A stretch of DNA of 64,000 bases from Flammeovirga kamogawensis (GTDB taxonomy: Bacteria; Bacteroidota; Bacteroidia; Cytophagales; Flammeovirgaceae), in contig NZ_CP076130.1 of the NCBI RefSeq assembly GCF_018736065.1, forward strand, positions 258,001-322,000, written 5' to 3'. Under the pieces are notes generated by a model. It saw nothing but the letters and a program-made list of their open reading frames with translations. It was not told where the DNA came from and ran no database searches. Positions within the stretch are counted from its first letter, which is position 1; each line of letters begins with the position of its first letter. The translations under genes and the position numbers were made by a program. Below are positions 45,374 through 54,287 of the stretch, piece by piece.

Positions 45374-45406
45374 AACCCAACATTCTAACCGATTGTTGGG
45401 TTTTTT
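45374..45406 (+). terminator. Terminator of the ahpCF unit
   Basis: AACCCAACA / TGTTGGGTT stem followed by TTTTTT. Confidence 0.9.
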
Positions 45407-45607
45407 ATTTTAAAAGCATAAAGTTATAACCATTAAAAAATGGTAACACTAACCTACTAAATTTTATTGTTCATTAAATATTTTGAGCGTATTGGTTTAT
45501 AGACTACTACGCTTTTTTTTTGTTAAAATGATTAGAGATCGTTAACAGCAATTCACTGCCAATAATAACATTGTCATTGTCTTAGGTATGAATAAAATAG
45601 AAAAAAC

Positions 45608-46471
45608 ATGAACAAAAATATATTCTCAATTTTAATTTTAACGCTACTAGGTTTAAGTACAATTAGTTGTCATAAAAATGACGAAGCTGTACTTTCATTA
45701 GGGCCAGAGCTAGAAATTATTAATCATAAAGATATTATAAAAGTCACTCCATATGATACTATTGAAGTTTCTTTACACGCTTTTGCGTTAGGAGATTACG
45801 AACTTTCAGAAGTAAATAATGACGATAGATATTTAAGTAAAATTGGTCATACTTCTAATTCGAATGGCAAGGTGACGAATGCCACTTATAAGTTTCTTGC
45901 CGAAGAGAAAAAAGGTACTTATGATTATGTATTTACCGTAAGAACATCAACTGGGGTAATTGAGAAAGTAACTCAAAAAGTTGAAGTAGTAGTAGACGCG
46001 TCTAGTATTGTAATAGATAAGGAAAGTTATAATAAAGAATTTTCGGCTGGAGATAAAGTAGTACTTACAGGTACAATTTCAACAGTTAAAGAATTGTCTG
46101 AAATAACTTTTTCTACAAACATCACTAAAACACTAATTAATGCTGTTTCTCAAAATGCAGTAGTAAAGAAAAATGAGACGAATAAGTACATAAAATTATT
46201 AGAGAGCGAGGTACTAGATACAGATGAAAATGGTGTAAGAACTTTTTCGTTTAAAATTGAAATAACAATTCCTGATATAGATCAACTCAATAAAGAATTG
46301 AAATTAAAATACGAGCAGTTTAAGAAGCTCAAAATTAATGTGGGACCTATACATTATTATGAAGGATTTTCTTTAAAAATCAGGTATTCTGATGAGAACA
46401 CTGTCTATTATCATAATAAAGGTAATCACGATTTATCTAAAAATTGGGAACACAAATTTGATATTAAGTAG
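45608..46471 (+). CDS. Lipoprotein of unknown function upstream of the DUF4493/PCMD operon
   Basis: 287-aa lipoprotein with lipobox Cys21 (GLSTISC) followed by HKNDE. The mature part looks like two beta-sandwich (Ig-like) units (about 30-135 and 136-240) with alternating Val/Lys/Thr strands, then a basic C-terminal part (LKLKYEQFKKLKINVG, NWEHKFDIK). No family is recognised with confidence. It has its own terminator 25 bases downstream, so it is a separate unit from the five-gene operon that begins at 46726, though its style and location suggest an accessory surface protein of that system (inference). Confidence 0.7.
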   Translation: MNKNIFSILILTLLGLSTISCHKNDEAVLSLGPELEIINHKDIIKVTPYDTIEVSLHAFALGDYELSEVNNDDRYLSKIGHTSNSNGKVTNATYKFLAEEKKGTYDYVFTVRTSTGVIEKVTQKVEVVVDASSIVIDKESYNKEFSAGDKVVLTGTISTVKELSEITFSTNITKTLINAVSQNAVVKKNETNKYIKLLESEVLDTDENGVRTFSFKIEITIPDIDQLNKELKLKYEQFKKLKINVGPIHYYEGFSLKIRYSDENTVYYHNKGNHDLSKNWEHKFDIK

Positions 46472-46495
46472 CCAAATTAAGCTAAGGATATTATC

Positions 46496-46527
46496 AGGAT
46501 TAGAATATTTACTATTCTAATCCTTTT
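46496..46527 (+). terminator. Terminator before the DUF4493/PCMD operon
   Basis: Perfect 12-bp stem AGGATTAGAATA / TATTCTAATCCT with a five-base loop, then TTT. Confidence 0.85.
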
Positions 46528-46725
46528 CCCATATTCATGTTCTTATAAAAAGATCTTTTAAGTAGTTTATTCTTCTAATTTACATTCATTTGTTAGTACA
46601 ATAGTTATAAAAAAAACGAATAATAATAAATTGAATTTTATAAAAACTAAAGAAAGAACTCTGCTTCTAAGCCTAATAAATAAAACTGTATTAAATCATT
46701 CAATCTATCAAAAACACTTTCATCA

Positions 46726-48819
46726 ATGCGTAAATTTTTACATCTAAAAGTTCTACTTTTAATGTTACTCAGTATATCCTGTTCTAAAAAGGAGGATGTA
46801 TTAAGAAAAGGAACGGTCTCCTTATTTCTTAATGCGAATAATAATGTAACTGTAGTTAATTTCCGACGGGCTTCTTCAATTAATGTATCATCATTTTCAA
46901 TTAGTATTTTTGATAATAATGATAAGTTGGTTAAAGAATTTCCTACTTATAAAGACTTTCCAGATCAATTTTACCTCAATCAAGGTACATATAAGTTGGT
47001 GGCACAATCTAGTCCGGTTACAACTGCGGCTTTTTCGAGTCCTTATTATTATGGGGAAACGGAATTTAAAGTCAACGATCTAAAATCCACAAAAATAGAG
47101 CTCACTTGTGCAATTGCAAACAGTAAAGTTTCTGTAAAATATACTTCAGATTTTATTGATGTATTTGGAGAGGTGTATACGGAGATTGAGAACAAAAGTG
47201 GAAAACTAACCTTTGAGCAAAATGAACTGAAAGAGGGTTATTTTAGTCCAGAGCCATTTACGGTGAAGTTGTATCAGAAAGCAACTCAAAAGCTATTGAT
47301 TTCTAGAACGTTTAATGATGTAAAACCAAAAGATTACTACAAATTTACGTTCGAAGCTCTTAAAGGCACGGGTGGAATCAGCGTTATAGTAGACGAATCT
47401 GTAACAGAAAAAAATGTAGAATTTAGAATTCCAGAACAATGGTTAGAGGTAAATATCCCAACTATAGAAGGAGAAGGAATTGATATTTCTCAAGAACAAG
47501 AAGTTGTTGAAGGAAGTACACAACAAACTGTAATTAAGTTTAAGGCAGAAGGAGGAATTAAATCATTAAAAGTGTTTGTAAAATCTACTAACCTTTTAAA
47601 TGATGGGTGGCCTGATGCTATAGATTTCGCACAATTATCTCAAGAAGAGATTGATTTCTTGGCAGATAAAGGTATTACATATCCTGTTATTGTGAGTGGT
47701 GCAAATGAGGTTGCTATAGATTTTACAGCATATATAAAAACATTACAAGCTGGCCAAGGTGTTGCAGATGTATTTGAATTTGGTTTTGATATTGAAGATA
47801 ATTTCTATCAAAGAGATGCTACAAAGTCTTTAAACTTAAAAGTAACTCCTGCCCAGTTCACTATTAATTTTGATGAAGGAGATATTTGGGTTGCTAAAGC
47901 GACTATAAATGTTGCTCTTACAGAAGGTGATAAAGATTTTGTCACTGTATTCTACCAAGAGAAAGGGCAATCTGTTTGGTTAAAATCAAAAAGTTATACT
48001 ACTGTAAACAATAAAGATTTCACGTATTTATTAACAGGGCTATCGTCTAATAAAGAATATCGTGTTAAAGCTGTTTATAATAAAAATTCATCTTCTGAAT
48101 TACTTTTTAATACAGAGGAAGAAAAGCAATTACCTAATGCAAAAATGGAAGATTGGTATAGTGATGTTGTGGCTCCTAGTCATTGGATTGGGTATGCAGA
48201 AATCAGAAAATACATTCCGAATTCAAGAGGTGAGTCTACTTGGAGTACAGTAAATGAAAAAACGACAGAACATAGAGGTTCTTTCCGATATAATTATAAC
48301 TCTTTATCTGGTACTTATAATAGTTCAGATTCTTATAAAGGGAGTAACGCCGCTGAAATTGTAACTGTAGGTTATGGCTATGGAACTACAAAAGCAGGTA
48401 GTGCAAGTGTAGTTAAAAAACGTGCCTCAGGGCAGTTATTTATAGGTAGTTATTCTTATAGTGGTGGTTCTGAAAGTTTTAATTATGGAATGCCATTTAC
48501 CTCAAGACCAACTTCTTTTACAGGATATTATAAATATGATCCATACAGAAGCGATGAGTTTTCTGTAGAAATTGTAATTGAAAATAGAGATAATGGAACG
48601 GTAACAGAATTGGCTAGAGAGCAATATATTTCTGGTACAAAACAAGAAAGTTACACGCAATTTAATATTCCAATCAATTATTCAAATACTACACTAAAAG
48701 CAACACATATGTATGTTGTTATCAAATCATCTATTAAAAGCCTAGATACTAGAGTAGTTAATGGAAGACACTTAGGTAGTATGCTGTTAATAGACGAACT
48801 CTCTTTAAACTACAACTAA
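46726..48819 (+). CDS. DUF4493 + PCMD surface lipoprotein
   Basis: 697-aa lipoprotein, Cys19 (LLSISC) followed by SKKED, an export-signal-like stretch. N-terminal DUF4493 domain (about 25-230), recognised by GTVSLFLN, the ISIFDNNDKLVKEF strand, SPYYYGETEFKV and the ITxTCAIANSKVSV-like strand; a second DUF4493-type part (about 235-385) with a V-x-I-E-G-E-G-I-D-I start; a fibronectin-like module (about 385-465); and a C-terminal PCMD (putative carbohydrate metabolism domain, about 470-697) with the pattern WSTVN...Y...PNS, MPFTSRP and LIDELSLNYN. First gene of a five-gene operon (16 bases to the next). PCMD proteins in gut and marine Bacteroidota are thought to bind glycans; that is family inference. 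Confidence 0.82.
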   Translation: MRKFLHLKVLLLMLLSISCSKKEDVLRKGTVSLFLNANNNVTVVNFRRASSINVSSFSISIFDNNDKLVKEFPTYKDFPDQFYLNQGTYKLVAQSSPVTTAAFSSPYYYGETEFKVNDLKSTKIELTCAIANSKVSVKYTSDFIDVFGEVYTEIENKSGKLTFEQNELKEGYFSPEPFTVKLYQKATQKLLISRTFNDVKPKDYYKFTFEALKGTGGISVIVDESVTEKNVEFRIPEQWLEVNIPTIEGEGIDISQEQEVVEGSTQQTVIKFKAEGGIKSLKVFVKSTNLLNDGWPDAIDFAQLSQEEIDFLADKGITYPVIVSGANEVAIDFTAYIKTLQAGQGVADVFEFGFDIEDNFYQRDATKSLNLKVTPAQFTINFDEGDIWVAKATINVALTEGDKDFVTVFYQEKGQSVWLKSKSYTTVNNKDFTYLLTGLSSNKEYRVKAVYNKNSSSELLFNTEEEKQLPNAKMEDWYSDVVAPSHWIGYAEIRKYIPNSRGESTWSTVNEKTTEHRGSFRYNYNSLSGTYNSSDSYKGSNAAEIVTVGYGYGTTKAGSASVVKKRASGQLFIGSYSYSGGSESFNYGMPFTSRPTSFTGYYKYDPYRSDEFSVEIVIENRDNGTVTELAREQYISGTKQESYTQFNIPINYSNTTLKATHMYVVIKSSIKSLDTRVVNGRHLGSMLLIDELSLNYN

Positions 48820-48835
48820 TAAAAATACTTCAATC

Positions 48836-50017
48836 ATGAATATAAAATCATATAGTTATATATTAATCTCAGCCATAACATTATTTTTAATTGGTTGTAA
48901 TATTCTTCAAGGCGAAACAGAAATTCCTTCTGCAAAAGGGTCGTTAGCATTAAATATGTCTGGAGATGATACATTAATTCCTGTCTCATTTTTAAGAGAA
49001 AAAGATGCGATTGATATTTCTAGTTATCGAGTAGAAATTAGAGATGAGAATGGTGTACTTGTAAAGTTTTATGAGAAGTATGCAGACGTACCAGAAAAAA
49101 TAGATTTACGTAAAGGAATTTATACAATTAAAGCTGCATCTGATGCTCAACACCTTTCGGCAGGGTTTGAATGTCCTTATTATGAAGGAACAACTACTGT
49201 TGAAATAAAATCTGGAGAAGTTGTAGAAGCAAAAGTTATCTGTTCGCTGATAAATATGAAAGTTCATATATCTTATTCGGCTGATTTTGGTACTTATTTT
49301 ACTGCTTATGAAGCAGTAGTAAGTAACGGTATGAATGGAGGCGAACTTACTTTTTCTAAAGATGAAGCTAGAAGTGCTTACTTTTTACCAAATCTTTTAA
49401 CAATCACTTTAAAAGTGACCGCTAAAGATGGTATAACAAAGTTTCAGAAAGAATTTCTAATTAGTGATGTTGCTGCCAAAGATTTCCATAATATAGAATT
49501 TAGCCCATACATTGGTGTTGGAGATGCATCTTTAAATATCAAAATTGATGATAAGATGAATGAAAAAGATGTAGTGATTACTGGTCCATCTACGTTACCT
49601 CCAGATGCTTTGGCTATAGAAGGGGATGGTTTTGATATTGATAAAGAATTTGAGATTAACAAAGGTGAAACTCCTGTAGTTAAAGTAAATATAGAAGCAC
49701 CAAAATTAATTAAGAATTTAATTGTTAGGATTGACAGCAAGAAGTTAACAAAAGATGAATTACTAAAGGTAGGTTTAGATGATACTTTTGACTTGGCTAC
49801 TGTAGATCCAACATCTTCATTGGGAGCTAATCTAAAAAATCTTGGTTTTATATCAGATGATCCCATTCAAGGGAAAGATAGAATGGTTTTTAACCTAAGT
49901 CAGTTTATGCCAATGTTGGCTTTATTTGGAACAGAAACACACCGCTTCCATATTAAAGTAATTGACCAAGATGGAGTTGAAATAGAAAAGACCTTGACAA
50001 TCAAAATAAATGCATAA
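48836..50017 (+). CDS. DUF4493 surface lipoprotein without PCMD
   Basis: 393-aa lipoprotein with lipobox Cys21 (LFLIGC). It carries the same N-terminal DUF4493 unit (GSLALNMSGDD, VRDENG-like strand, CPYYEGTTTVEI, VKVHISYSADF; about 30-245) and the second DUF4493-type unit (IEGDGFDIDKEFEI, about 246-393) as its neighbours, but stops where the other two continue into fibronectin-like and PCMD modules. It starts 16 bases after the preceding gene; its stop overlaps the next start by 8 bases, so translation is probably coupled. Confidence 0.82.
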   Translation: MNIKSYSYILISAITLFLIGCNILQGETEIPSAKGSLALNMSGDDTLIPVSFLREKDAIDISSYRVEIRDENGVLVKFYEKYADVPEKIDLRKGIYTIKAASDAQHLSAGFECPYYEGTTTVEIKSGEVVEAKVICSLINMKVHISYSADFGTYFTAYEAVVSNGMNGGELTFSKDEARSAYFLPNLLTITLKVTAKDGITKFQKEFLISDVAAKDFHNIEFSPYIGVGDASLNIKIDDKMNEKDVVITGPSTLPPDALAIEGDGFDIDKEFEINKGETPVVKVNIEAPKLIKNLIVRIDSKKLTKDELLKVGLDDTFDLATVDPTSSLGANLKNLGFISDDPIQGKDRMVFNLSQFMPMLALFGTETHRFHIKVIDQDGVEIEKTLTIKINA

Positions 50018-52118
50018 AAAGATGAATCAGTTTATTCTAAAATACTGTCTTCTTTCTTTGATTGTATTGTCATTTGGTTGTCATAAATCAGAGAAAGAAG
50101 AAGTAATACTAAAAGGTGATGTATCAATAGTTATCACGAAACAATCTTCTTTAATTAATGTAGCTGCAGCTAGAACGGTAGATGTTTCTAACTACCATGT
50201 TCAGATTATTAATAGCAAAAATGCAGTAGTTAAAGAGTATAATAATTTAAGTGAAGTTCCGGCTTCTGTAACTTTGAATGAAGGGATTTATACAATTGCA
50301 GTTTCTTCAACAAAGAATCAGCAAGAGGCAATTTTTGATATTCCATATTACGAAGGAAAAGAAGTTGTAAAGGTTAAAGCAAATAAACATACAGATGCTT
50401 TAATTACATGCAAGTTAATTCAGACCAAAGTTTCTGTTGGTTTTACTGAACATGTTAAAAGTGCATTTAAGAAATTGAATGTTACAGTAAGTAATAAGAA
50501 AGGAGACTTAATTTTTGAAAAGGAAGAAAAACGAGCTGGTTATTTTAAATTGGCTACTGATAGTACTTTAACACTTTTACTTTCTGTTGAAAATTTAAAA
50601 GGAAATGTATATACAAGATCTTTAAAATTAGAACATGTAAAACCTAGTGAATATTACCATGTAGTATTTGATTTAGAGGGAAGTGGAGGGTCATCTAGTT
50701 TACAAATTGAAGTAGATGAGAGAACTACTGATAAAAAATGGAATTTTGAAATGCCTGTAACAGCAGAAAATATTCCAGTAATATCAAGTGCTAATTTTGA
50801 CTTTGATAACCCTCCAACATTTAGAGTAGGAGACGGAACTGATGCAATAATTAAAGTAGTAACCAAATCACCATTAAAATCTCTTATCGTTCATGTAAAG
50901 TCAAATTTTCTAAAGTTACAAGGGGTTCCTGCATCTTTTGATATTGAAAATATGACTCCTTCTGTAGCGAATGTATTAACAAGTTTAGGCGTTGTTATTA
51001 CTACTGTTCAAGATGAGAAAGTGATTGATTTTTCTGAATTATCGAAGAAATTACCTGTTGAAAATAATGGGTTAACAAAGCATGAATTAAAAGTTATTGC
51101 TACAAATTCTGAAGATATTGGGTACGAAAAAGAAATCGTGTTTAATGTAATTCCTTTGGCAGATGTAGCTGCTACTATAGCTGTTGATCCTTGGGCCAAA
51201 TTTGCCATATTATCTGGTTCTTATGCCGGTGGAGATGCAAGTAACCTTACGTTTCAATACAGGGAAAAGAATGGTAGTTGGATTACAATTAATGATAATA
51301 TGAATGTTGTTGGTAATGTATACAACTATAAGTTAGAAGGTTTAAACCCTGCTACAAGTTACGAGTTTAGAGCATATAGAGCAGATGATGTAACTGGAGT
51401 AATTCTGCCTTTTACAACCGAATCTATTATTGGAATTGATTTCTTAGATTTTAAAACTTGGACATCAAATGGTAAGTATTCGTTACCTGGTAATAACTTA
51501 TCATCAACTCAATGGGGTTCTGGAGATAAAGGGGCTGCCGAGTTAGCAATTCCTGCATATTTAAATACAATTCAGCCAAAGCCATCATTAAATGCAGCAG
51601 AATATGCACGTTTAGAATCAAAATCAGCTCCGTTTGGTTTTAAAGCTGCGGGTTCATTGTTCTTAGGCACAGTACATGGTAGTGGCTATAAAGATGTTGC
51701 AATTAATTTTGGTATTCCATTTACATCGCGACCAACAAAATTTAAATTCAAATACCGTTATAACCCCAATCAATATGATGGGAAGACCGATGAGTTTGAT
51801 GCTTATGTATTGCTTCAAGTAAGGCAAGGAGGAACGCGTTACAGATTGGGAACGGCTTGGCTTCGTTCTAATACAAAAGAAACTGATTGGGTAGAAATTG
51901 AGCTTCCAATTATTTATGGTGATGACCCAAACTTTTCTGGATATATGCAGCCAAAATCTAATTTCGCTGAAAATCGTGAACAAGGTTTTTATGCACAGAC
52001 CACTGCAAAACCAACTGACTTGATTATGGTTTTTTCTTCTTCAGCACATGGAGCAGATAAAAAGTCAGCAGCCGTTGGGACAACATTTGATGTTAAAGAT
52101 GTAGAAATACTTTATTAG
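50010..52118 (+). CDS. DUF4493 + PCMD surface lipoprotein
   Basis: 702-aa lipoprotein, lipobox Cys24 (IVLSFGC) followed by HKSEKEE. DUF4493 first unit (about 30-240; FDIPYYEGKEVVKV), second unit (about 245-375; ISSANFDFDN), fibronectin-like region (about 380-470; PATSYEFRAYRADD), then PCMD (about 480-702) with W-T-S-N-G-x-Y-S-L-P-G-N-N-L, RLGTAWLRSN and VMVFSSSAHGAD-like blocks. The alternative start ATG 50022 lies 4 bases after the stop of the previous gene and would give a shorter signal peptide; both are plausible. Its C-terminal domain closely resembles that of the last gene of the operon. Confidence 0.82.
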   Translation: MHKKMNQFILKYCLLSLIVLSFGCHKSEKEEVILKGDVSIVITKQSSLINVAAARTVDVSNYHVQIINSKNAVVKEYNNLSEVPASVTLNEGIYTIAVSSTKNQQEAIFDIPYYEGKEVVKVKANKHTDALITCKLIQTKVSVGFTEHVKSAFKKLNVTVSNKKGDLIFEKEEKRAGYFKLATDSTLTLLLSVENLKGNVYTRSLKLEHVKPSEYYHVVFDLEGSGGSSSLQIEVDERTTDKKWNFEMPVTAENIPVISSANFDFDNPPTFRVGDGTDAIIKVVTKSPLKSLIVHVKSNFLKLQGVPASFDIENMTPSVANVLTSLGVVITTVQDEKVIDFSELSKKLPVENNGLTKHELKVIATNSEDIGYEKEIVFNVIPLADVAATIAVDPWAKFAILSGSYAGGDASNLTFQYREKNGSWITINDNMNVVGNVYNYKLEGLNPATSYEFRAYRADDVTGVILPFTTESIIGIDFLDFKTWTSNGKYSLPGNNLSSTQWGSGDKGAAELAIPAYLNTIQPKPSLNAAEYARLESKSAPFGFKAAGSLFLGTVHGSGYKDVAINFGIPFTSRPTKFKFKYRYNPNQYDGKTDEFDAYVLLQVRQGGTRYRLGTAWLRSNTKETDWVEIELPIIYGDDPNFSGYMQPKSNFAENREQGFYAQTTAKPTDLIMVFSSSAHGADKKSAAVGTTFDVKDVEILY

Positions 52119-52130
52119 ACTTAATAAATT

Positions 52131-52910
52131 ATGAAACTTAAAAATATAATTTTAGGACTTTTGTTTTTGTGTTCGTTTTCTTCTTTTGCTCAGGTAATAG
52201 AATACGATAGTGCAGGGAATAGAATACCTAGAAAAGAGCAATTTAGTAGATCAATTCCAAATGTAACCTTTGTACCTAAAGGACAGTGGTTGGTTGGTTC
52301 TACGTTTATGTATTCAGAACATAAAAACGATAATTATCAATTTTTAATTATGAAAGATTGGGACGGAAAAGGGTATAACCTTGCTGTAAGTCCATTTTTC
52401 GCTTATTTTATTAAAGATAATTTTGCTGTTGGTGGTCGCTTTACTTATAAGCGTTCAGGTTTAGACATCGATCAATTAAATATTACATTAACAGACGACC
52501 TAAAGTTTTCTATTAATGGCGCACATCAAATATCTCAGACTTTTTACACAACGGCGTTTATGAGGAATTATATTAGCCTTGGACATAGTAAAAGATTTGG
52601 ACTATTTAATGAGGCTAGAATTTCTTATGGTTATGGACAGTCGAAAGAAACTGTGGTTGGAGAAAATGCCGAAGATACAAAAGGAGTCTATTCTGAAACA
52701 CATGAATTTAATATAGGAGTAGCACCAGGTATGGTTGCTTTTATTAATGATATGGTAGCGTTAGAAGTTTCTATTGGTGTACTTGGTTTTACAAACAAGT
52801 GGGTTAAACAAACCGAAAACCAAGTAGAATCAGGCTCTAGAAGTGTAAATAACGCCAATTTCAAAATTGATATTTTCTCTTTAAATATTGGTTTAGCATT
52901 TTATTTATAA
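52131..52910 (+). CDS. Outer-membrane beta-barrel protein in the DUF4493/PCMD operon
   Basis: 259-aa exported protein with signal peptide (about 1-20, ending SFAQ). The mature part is a sequence of amphipathic strands (WLVGSTFMYSEH, YNLAVSPFFAYFI, NFAVGGRFTYKR, FYTTAFMRNYISLG, FGLFNEARISYGYGQ, EFNIGVAPGMVAF, LEVSIGVLGF, FSLNIGLAFYL) with a terminal hydrophobic strand ending in Leu, i.e. an 8- to 12-stranded outer-membrane barrel of the OmpA/Opa-like or DUF6646-type group. It is 12 bases after the second PCMD gene and 5 bases before the third, so it is translated from the same mRNA and may anchor or export the surface lipoproteins. Confidence 0.8.
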   Translation: MKLKNIILGLLFLCSFSSFAQVIEYDSAGNRIPRKEQFSRSIPNVTFVPKGQWLVGSTFMYSEHKNDNYQFLIMKDWDGKGYNLAVSPFFAYFIKDNFAVGGRFTYKRSGLDIDQLNITLTDDLKFSINGAHQISQTFYTTAFMRNYISLGHSKRFGLFNEARISYGYGQSKETVVGENAEDTKGVYSETHEFNIGVAPGMVAFINDMVALEVSIGVLGFTNKWVKQTENQVESGSRSVNNANFKIDIFSLNIGLAFYL

Positions 52911-52915
52911 TCAAA

Positions 52916-54220
52916 ATGAAAAAGTATTATATAATTCTTTTAGGACTATCTTTTTTGATTGGTTCTTGTATTAAAAATGATATTCCTTTTCCAACTGTTT
53001 TCGGTGAAATTGAACAATTTTCTATTAACGGACAGCAAGGACAATCAATCATCTCAACAGACAAACAGACTGTTGAGATTACAATGCCTTTTGGTACAGA
53101 CCTTACAGAGTTAGCAATAGATAATATTGTATTGTCTGAAGGTGCAAAATTAATGTCTGATACATCAAAAGTGAGAAACTTTTCTATTCCTGTGGTACTA
53201 AGAGTCGAAACGTATCAAGAGTATTTATGGGAGATTAAAGTAAAAGAAGGGATACAACAGGTAGATGTTACTTCTTTTAAAATTAAAGGACAAGTAGCGT
53301 CTTCTATAGATGTACTTACTAAAACGGTTAGGGTAGTAGTACCTGTAGGAACTGATGTGAGTAATTTAGAAGTTGAAGAAATGGATTTTATTCCTGTTAC
53401 CGCTAAAAGTTCTAAAGATGTACTCACAATAAAAGACTTTTCTACTCCTGTTTCTGTAGTTTTTAATGGTAGTTCTACATGGACAATCCGTGTTACTATT
53501 GAAGGCCAAGTTGTACAAGGAGAGCAATTGCCTTTTGCTGATTTCAAAACTTGGTATCAACACGGTACTGGTGCAAATTCTTTTTATTTACCAGGCAATG
53601 ATCTTACCTCAATATGGCAATCTGGTGATAGAGGGGCATCAGAATTAACCATAAAAACATATCCACAAACGGTCGTTCCTTATCCATCTTTTAGTCAACA
53701 AGATTATGCAGTGTTAGAAACTAAAACTGCAGTTGGAATAATTGCCGCAGGTTCGTTATTTGTTGGGTCTATTTCTGGTAGTGGAATTTCTGATGTTGTT
53801 ACAGATTTTGGTGTTCCGTTTACAGATCGCCCTACGAGTTTTTCTACAGAAATTCAATATCAGCCCAAAAAATACAATGGCTCAACTGTTGATGAATGTG
53901 ATGTTTTTGTGATACTCCAAGTAAGAGAGGGAGGTAAAAATTATCGTTTAGCAACAGGGTGGTTTAGAACAGATAAAGCAATGTCAACTTTTGAGGTAAA
54001 AGATATTCCGATGATTTATGGAAACAGCAATGCTTTGGCTTCTTATATGATGCCATCTACTTCTAATAAAGAACTTCCAGAAGAAGGTTTTTATTCTGAT
54101 ATTAATGCAGCTCCAACACATATTGTAGTGGCATTTTCTTCTAGTGCACATGGTGCAAAATTTGAAGGTGCAGAGGGAAGTAAATTAAAAGTAAAAGGTA
54201 TTAAGTTGAATTATAATTAA
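52916..54220 (+). CDS. PCMD surface lipoprotein, last gene of the DUF4493/PCMD operon
   Basis: 434-aa lipoprotein, lipobox Cys18 (LIGSC). Two small DUF5018-like/PCMD N-terminal beta-sandwiches (about 25-115 and 118-200) with repeated V-x-V-P-V-G-T-D-V-S-x-L / TMPFGTDLTEL blocks, then a C-terminal PCMD (about 205-434) with FYLPGNDLTSIWQSGDRGASELTI, GVPFTDRPTSF, RLATGWFRTD and VVAFSSSAHGA. The C-terminal domain is a close paralogue of that in the gene at 50010. No DUF4493. It ends the operon just before a strong bidirectional terminator. Role inferred to be glycan binding or surface assembly. Confidence 0.82.
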   Translation: MKKYYIILLGLSFLIGSCIKNDIPFPTVFGEIEQFSINGQQGQSIISTDKQTVEITMPFGTDLTELAIDNIVLSEGAKLMSDTSKVRNFSIPVVLRVETYQEYLWEIKVKEGIQQVDVTSFKIKGQVASSIDVLTKTVRVVVPVGTDVSNLEVEEMDFIPVTAKSSKDVLTIKDFSTPVSVVFNGSSTWTIRVTIEGQVVQGEQLPFADFKTWYQHGTGANSFYLPGNDLTSIWQSGDRGASELTIKTYPQTVVPYPSFSQQDYAVLETKTAVGIIAAGSLFVGSISGSGISDVVTDFGVPFTDRPTSFSTEIQYQPKKYNGSTVDECDVFVILQVREGGKNYRLATGWFRTDKAMSTFEVKDIPMIYGNSNALASYMMPSTSNKELPEEGFYSDINAAPTHIVVAFSSSAHGAKFEGAEGSKLKVKGIKLNYN

Positions 54221-54237
54221 TCGTTATTTTTCTATTG

Positions 54238-54282
54238 AAAAAGCCCAATACGCTGTTTTAAATTAGTGTATTGGGCTTTCTG
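54238..54282. terminator. Bidirectional terminator ending the PCMD operon
   Basis: AAAGCCCAATACGCT / AGTGTATTGGGCTTT stem (one G-U pair) between convergent genes. Confidence 0.9.
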
Positions 54283-54287
54283 TTTTA

